This document shows positions 15,955 through 17,499 of a stretch of 17,499 nt of DNA, one piece after another. The DNA lies in the NCBI GenBank assembly GCA_028877005.1, contig JAGWPI010000219.1, forward strand, positions 1 to 17,499, written 5' to 3'. The notes beneath the pieces were generated by a model, which was not told the DNA's origin, ran no database searches, and was given only the letters and a program-made list of their open reading frames with translations. Source of the DNA: Bacteroidota bacterium. Lineage in GTDB: Bacteria; Bacteroidota; Bacteroidia; Chitinophagales; Chitinophagaceae. The position numbers were made by a program, and so were the translations under genes. Position 1 is the stretch's first letter. Every line of letters begins with the position of its first letter.

Positions 15955-16941
15955 ATGAAGCATATGTTTAATGATATGAATACCGAACAGCATGATTTTG
16001 ATTCTTTTACAACTGAAAAGCCAATTTTGCGCAGTAGCCGACTTTCTTATTTTGGACAATTGGCTATTTTAATTGGCTTTGCTGGTGTTGGAATTGTAAT
16101 AAGTAGTGTATTAGCAGTAATTATTTGGATGTTGATGACGCATCAATCATTTACCACCATGGCAACGGATATTTTATTGCCAGCTTATGCTAATGCAGCA
16201 AAACTTATTCAATTGGTTATGTCTTTTTGTATGTTCTTTTTGCCTGCATATTTCTTAGCACTGCTTATTAGTCGGAAACCATTGCAATATATGCAATATA
16301 ATTTGCAATTGAATAAGCGACAAGTTTATTTGGTAATTGCCATGGTGTTTGCAGGTTTATTTTTAAGTGGTGCTTTAACCCAACTAAATCAAATTATTCC
16401 AATACCTAAAAAATGGGAAACGAGTTTTAAAGCCATGGAAAAAGCTTATACCGAGGGTGTAAAAGGAATGGCATCTATGAAAAATATAGGTGATTATTTA
16501 TATACTTTATTGGTTATTGCTATTGCACCTGCCATTTTTGAAGAAACTTTTTTTAGAGGCGGATTACAAAACATACTTGTTAAATGGACCAAAAATGCCG
16601 CTGTAGGTATAATTATTACCAGTATTATTTTTAGTGCAGCACATAGTAGTTATTATGGCTTTTTGCCCCGTTTTGGATTAGGCATTATTTTGGGCTATAT
16701 TTATTACTATGGAAAAAATATATGGTTAAATATTTTATTACATTTTTTAAATAATGGGTTTGCTGTAACTATGTTGTATTTTGCAACAAAAAATGGACAA
16801 TTAAAAGACGACGCTTTAGATGATACAACTTTCCCTTGGTATATTGGAATTGTGGCGGTTATTGTATTAGTATTATTATTTCGATATTTTAAACAAGTTA
16901 CTCCAACTCAGGACGATAAGTTAAACGTATATGAAAGATAG
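15955..16941 (+). CDS. CPBP-family intramembrane (CAAX-like) glutamic protease
   Basis: This 328-residue integral membrane protein carries the Abi/CPBP (PF02517) motifs: EETFFRG with Glu196, Glu197 and Arg201, then FSAAH with His230, then HFLNN (residues 263-267). These residues form the active site buried in the membrane. Hydrophobic segments lie at about residues 30-60, 80-105, 122-145, 180-200, 210-260 and 290-312, and the N-terminus is a polar cytoplasmic tail. Related proteins are prenyl-protein endopeptidases or of unknown role in bacteria; no substrate can be named here. The ATG at 15955 is used, though in-frame ATGs at 15964 and 15976 are possible starts because the first residues are not conserved. 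The next gene starts within its 3' end, implying co-translation. Confidence 0.9.
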   Translation: MKHMFNDMNTEQHDFDSFTTEKPILRSSRLSYFGQLAILIGFAGVGIVISSVLAVIIWMLMTHQSFTTMATDILLPAYANAAKLIQLVMSFCMFFLPAYFLALLISRKPLQYMQYNLQLNKRQVYLVIAMVFAGLFLSGALTQLNQIIPIPKKWETSFKAMEKAYTEGVKGMASMKNIGDYLYTLLVIAIAPAIFEETFFRGGLQNILVKWTKNAAVGIIITSIIFSAAHSSYYGFLPRFGLGIILGYIYYYGKNIWLNILLHFLNNGFAVTMLYFATKNGQLKDDALDDTTFPWYIGIVAVIVLVLLFRYFKQVTPTQDDKLNVYER

Positions 16942-17146
16942 AAATACTTGGTTCTTATTAATGAGTACACAAAACGTGCCCCAAGCTAGTATTATAAAAG
17001 GGGTGTTAGAAGAAAATAGCATTCCTGTTCAGTTGCTGAATAAATTAGATAGTAGTTATCTTATTTTCGGACATATAGAAATTTATGTGCCCTTACATTT
17101 AAAAGATGTAGCACAACATTTATTACAACAATCGCTGTTAAATTAA
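16931..17146 (+). CDS. Small DUF2007-like protein (putative signal-transducing family)
   Basis: This 71-residue soluble protein overlaps the end of the CPBP gene by 11 bp. The pattern fits DUF2007 (PF09413): an early beta strand, then a helix APQ-type turn followed by IIKGVLEENSIPVQLLN, a central SSYLIFGHIEIYVP strand pair, and a C-terminal helix LKDVAQHLLQQSLL. Members are ferredoxin-like folds of unknown function; the 'signal transducing' label has no biochemical basis I know of. It lies 15 bp upstream of the cdsA-like gene. The overlap and tight spacing support translational coupling and a real gene despite its size. Confidence 0.78.
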   Translation: MKDRNTWFLLMSTQNVPQASIIKGVLEENSIPVQLLNKLDSSYLIFGHIEIYVPLHLKDVAQHLLQQSLLN

Positions 17147-17161
17147 TTTGAAAACCCTACT

Positions 17162-17499
17162 ATGGCCCTGAATCTTCAAACTTTTAAAACCAGAACATTA
17201 ACTGCCTTCATTTTTGTATTGATAATGTTAGCTGGGTTATTGATTAATGAATGGAGTTTTTTTATACTGTTTTCTTTTATACATTTTGGTTGCTGGCATG
17301 AGTACCGACAATTAATCAATAAAATTTACCCACCATATATTGGACGTGGCCTAGTACATGAATATGGGGTTATGGTATTAGGCTGGTTTTTTGTACTTTG
17401 GCGCTTCCATAATCCATATCCGGTGGGCCAAATTACTTTGTATGGGTTAGGATGGTATTTGTTTTTATTGATAGCGGTTTTTTTAATGGCAAAAGAAAT
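17162..17499 (+). CDS. cdsA: Phosphatidate cytidylyltransferase (CdsA-like), 3' partial
   Basis: The first 112 codons are present and the frame stays open to the window end. The start (ATG at 17162) gives LQTFKTRTLTAFIFVLIML, resembling the N-terminal 'KTR...TA' segment of Bacteroidota CdsA. It is followed by paired hydrophobic segments (residues about 13-27 and 30-42), a CWHEYRQLI stretch like the CdsA 'xxEYxxL' motif, and further membrane segments at about 69-80 and 98-110. CdsA makes CDP-diacylglycerol from phosphatidate and CTP at the inner membrane. The diagnostic C-terminal signature lies beyond the window, so the call rests on the N-terminal pattern and on the usual CPBP, DUF2007, CdsA gene order that I recall from this phylum. 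Confidence 0.75.
   Translation, partial: MALNLQTFKTRTLTAFIFVLIMLAGLLINEWSFFILFSFIHFGCWHEYRQLINKIYPPYIGRGLVHEYGVMVLGWFFVLWRFHNPYPVGQITLYGLGWYLFLLIAVFLMAKE

Noticed and set aside
1..17499. Mobile element, CRISPR array, phage defence system or tRNA gene
   Set aside because: I looked for transposase or integrase motifs, regularly spaced repeats, toxin-antitoxin pairs and tRNA-like ends. None was found; all long frames are explained by PUL or housekeeping genes.

Overview
The window looks like a chromosomal segment of a member of the Bacteroidota, most likely the family Chitinophagaceae. The support is a SusC/SusD pair, AT-rich DNA, lipoprotein signals typical of this phylum, A/T-rich leaders without Shine-Dalgarno sequences, a TAnnTTTG-type promoter element, and close resemblance (from memory) of the enzymes to Chitinophaga proteins. 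Genus cannot be assigned from the sequence alone.

Positions 1-12607 hold one co-directional polysaccharide utilization locus (PUL), cut at its 5' end. In order: a SusC-type TonB-dependent transporter (partial), a SusD-type lipoprotein, a LamG/concanavalin-fold lipoprotein that probably binds glycan at the surface, two tandem paralogous 'glucoamylase-domain' (PF10091, GH144-like) enzymes, a GH43-like beta-propeller enzyme with discoidin and Fn3 domains, and a GH3 beta-glucosidase. Gaps between genes are 3-75 bp. A strong hairpin lies between the binding/transport genes and the enzyme genes, and a clear intrinsic terminator follows the GH3 gene. Characterised GH144 enzymes act on beta-1,2-glucan, and GH3 enzymes finish beta-1,2-gluco-oligosaccharides. 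My inference is therefore that the locus harvests beta-1,2-glucan, such as bacterial cyclic or osmoregulated periplasmic glucans. The working model is binding by the SusD and LamG proteins, surface cleavage by the lipoprotein GH144, import through SusC, periplasmic trimming by the second GH144, and glucose release by GH3. The GH43-like protein is the unexplained component and may mean the substrate is decorated.

Positions 12632-14762 carry two plus-strand stand-alone genes: a class-3-type aldehyde dehydrogenase and a thioredoxin-type glutathione peroxidase homologue. Both plausibly serve in aldehyde and peroxide detoxification. Positions 14763-14855 are a short, partly self-complementary convergent intergenic region.

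Positions 14856-17499 are housekeeping. A DusB-like tRNA-dihydrouridine synthase lies on the minus strand. It is divergent from a plus-strand cluster encoding a CPBP (CAAX-like) membrane protease, a small DUF2007-type protein overlapping it by 11 bp, and the start of a CdsA-like phosphatidate cytidylyltransferase that runs off the window. I saw no tRNA, rRNA, CRISPR, insertion sequence or phage gene, and no gene-free stretch longer than about 100 bp.
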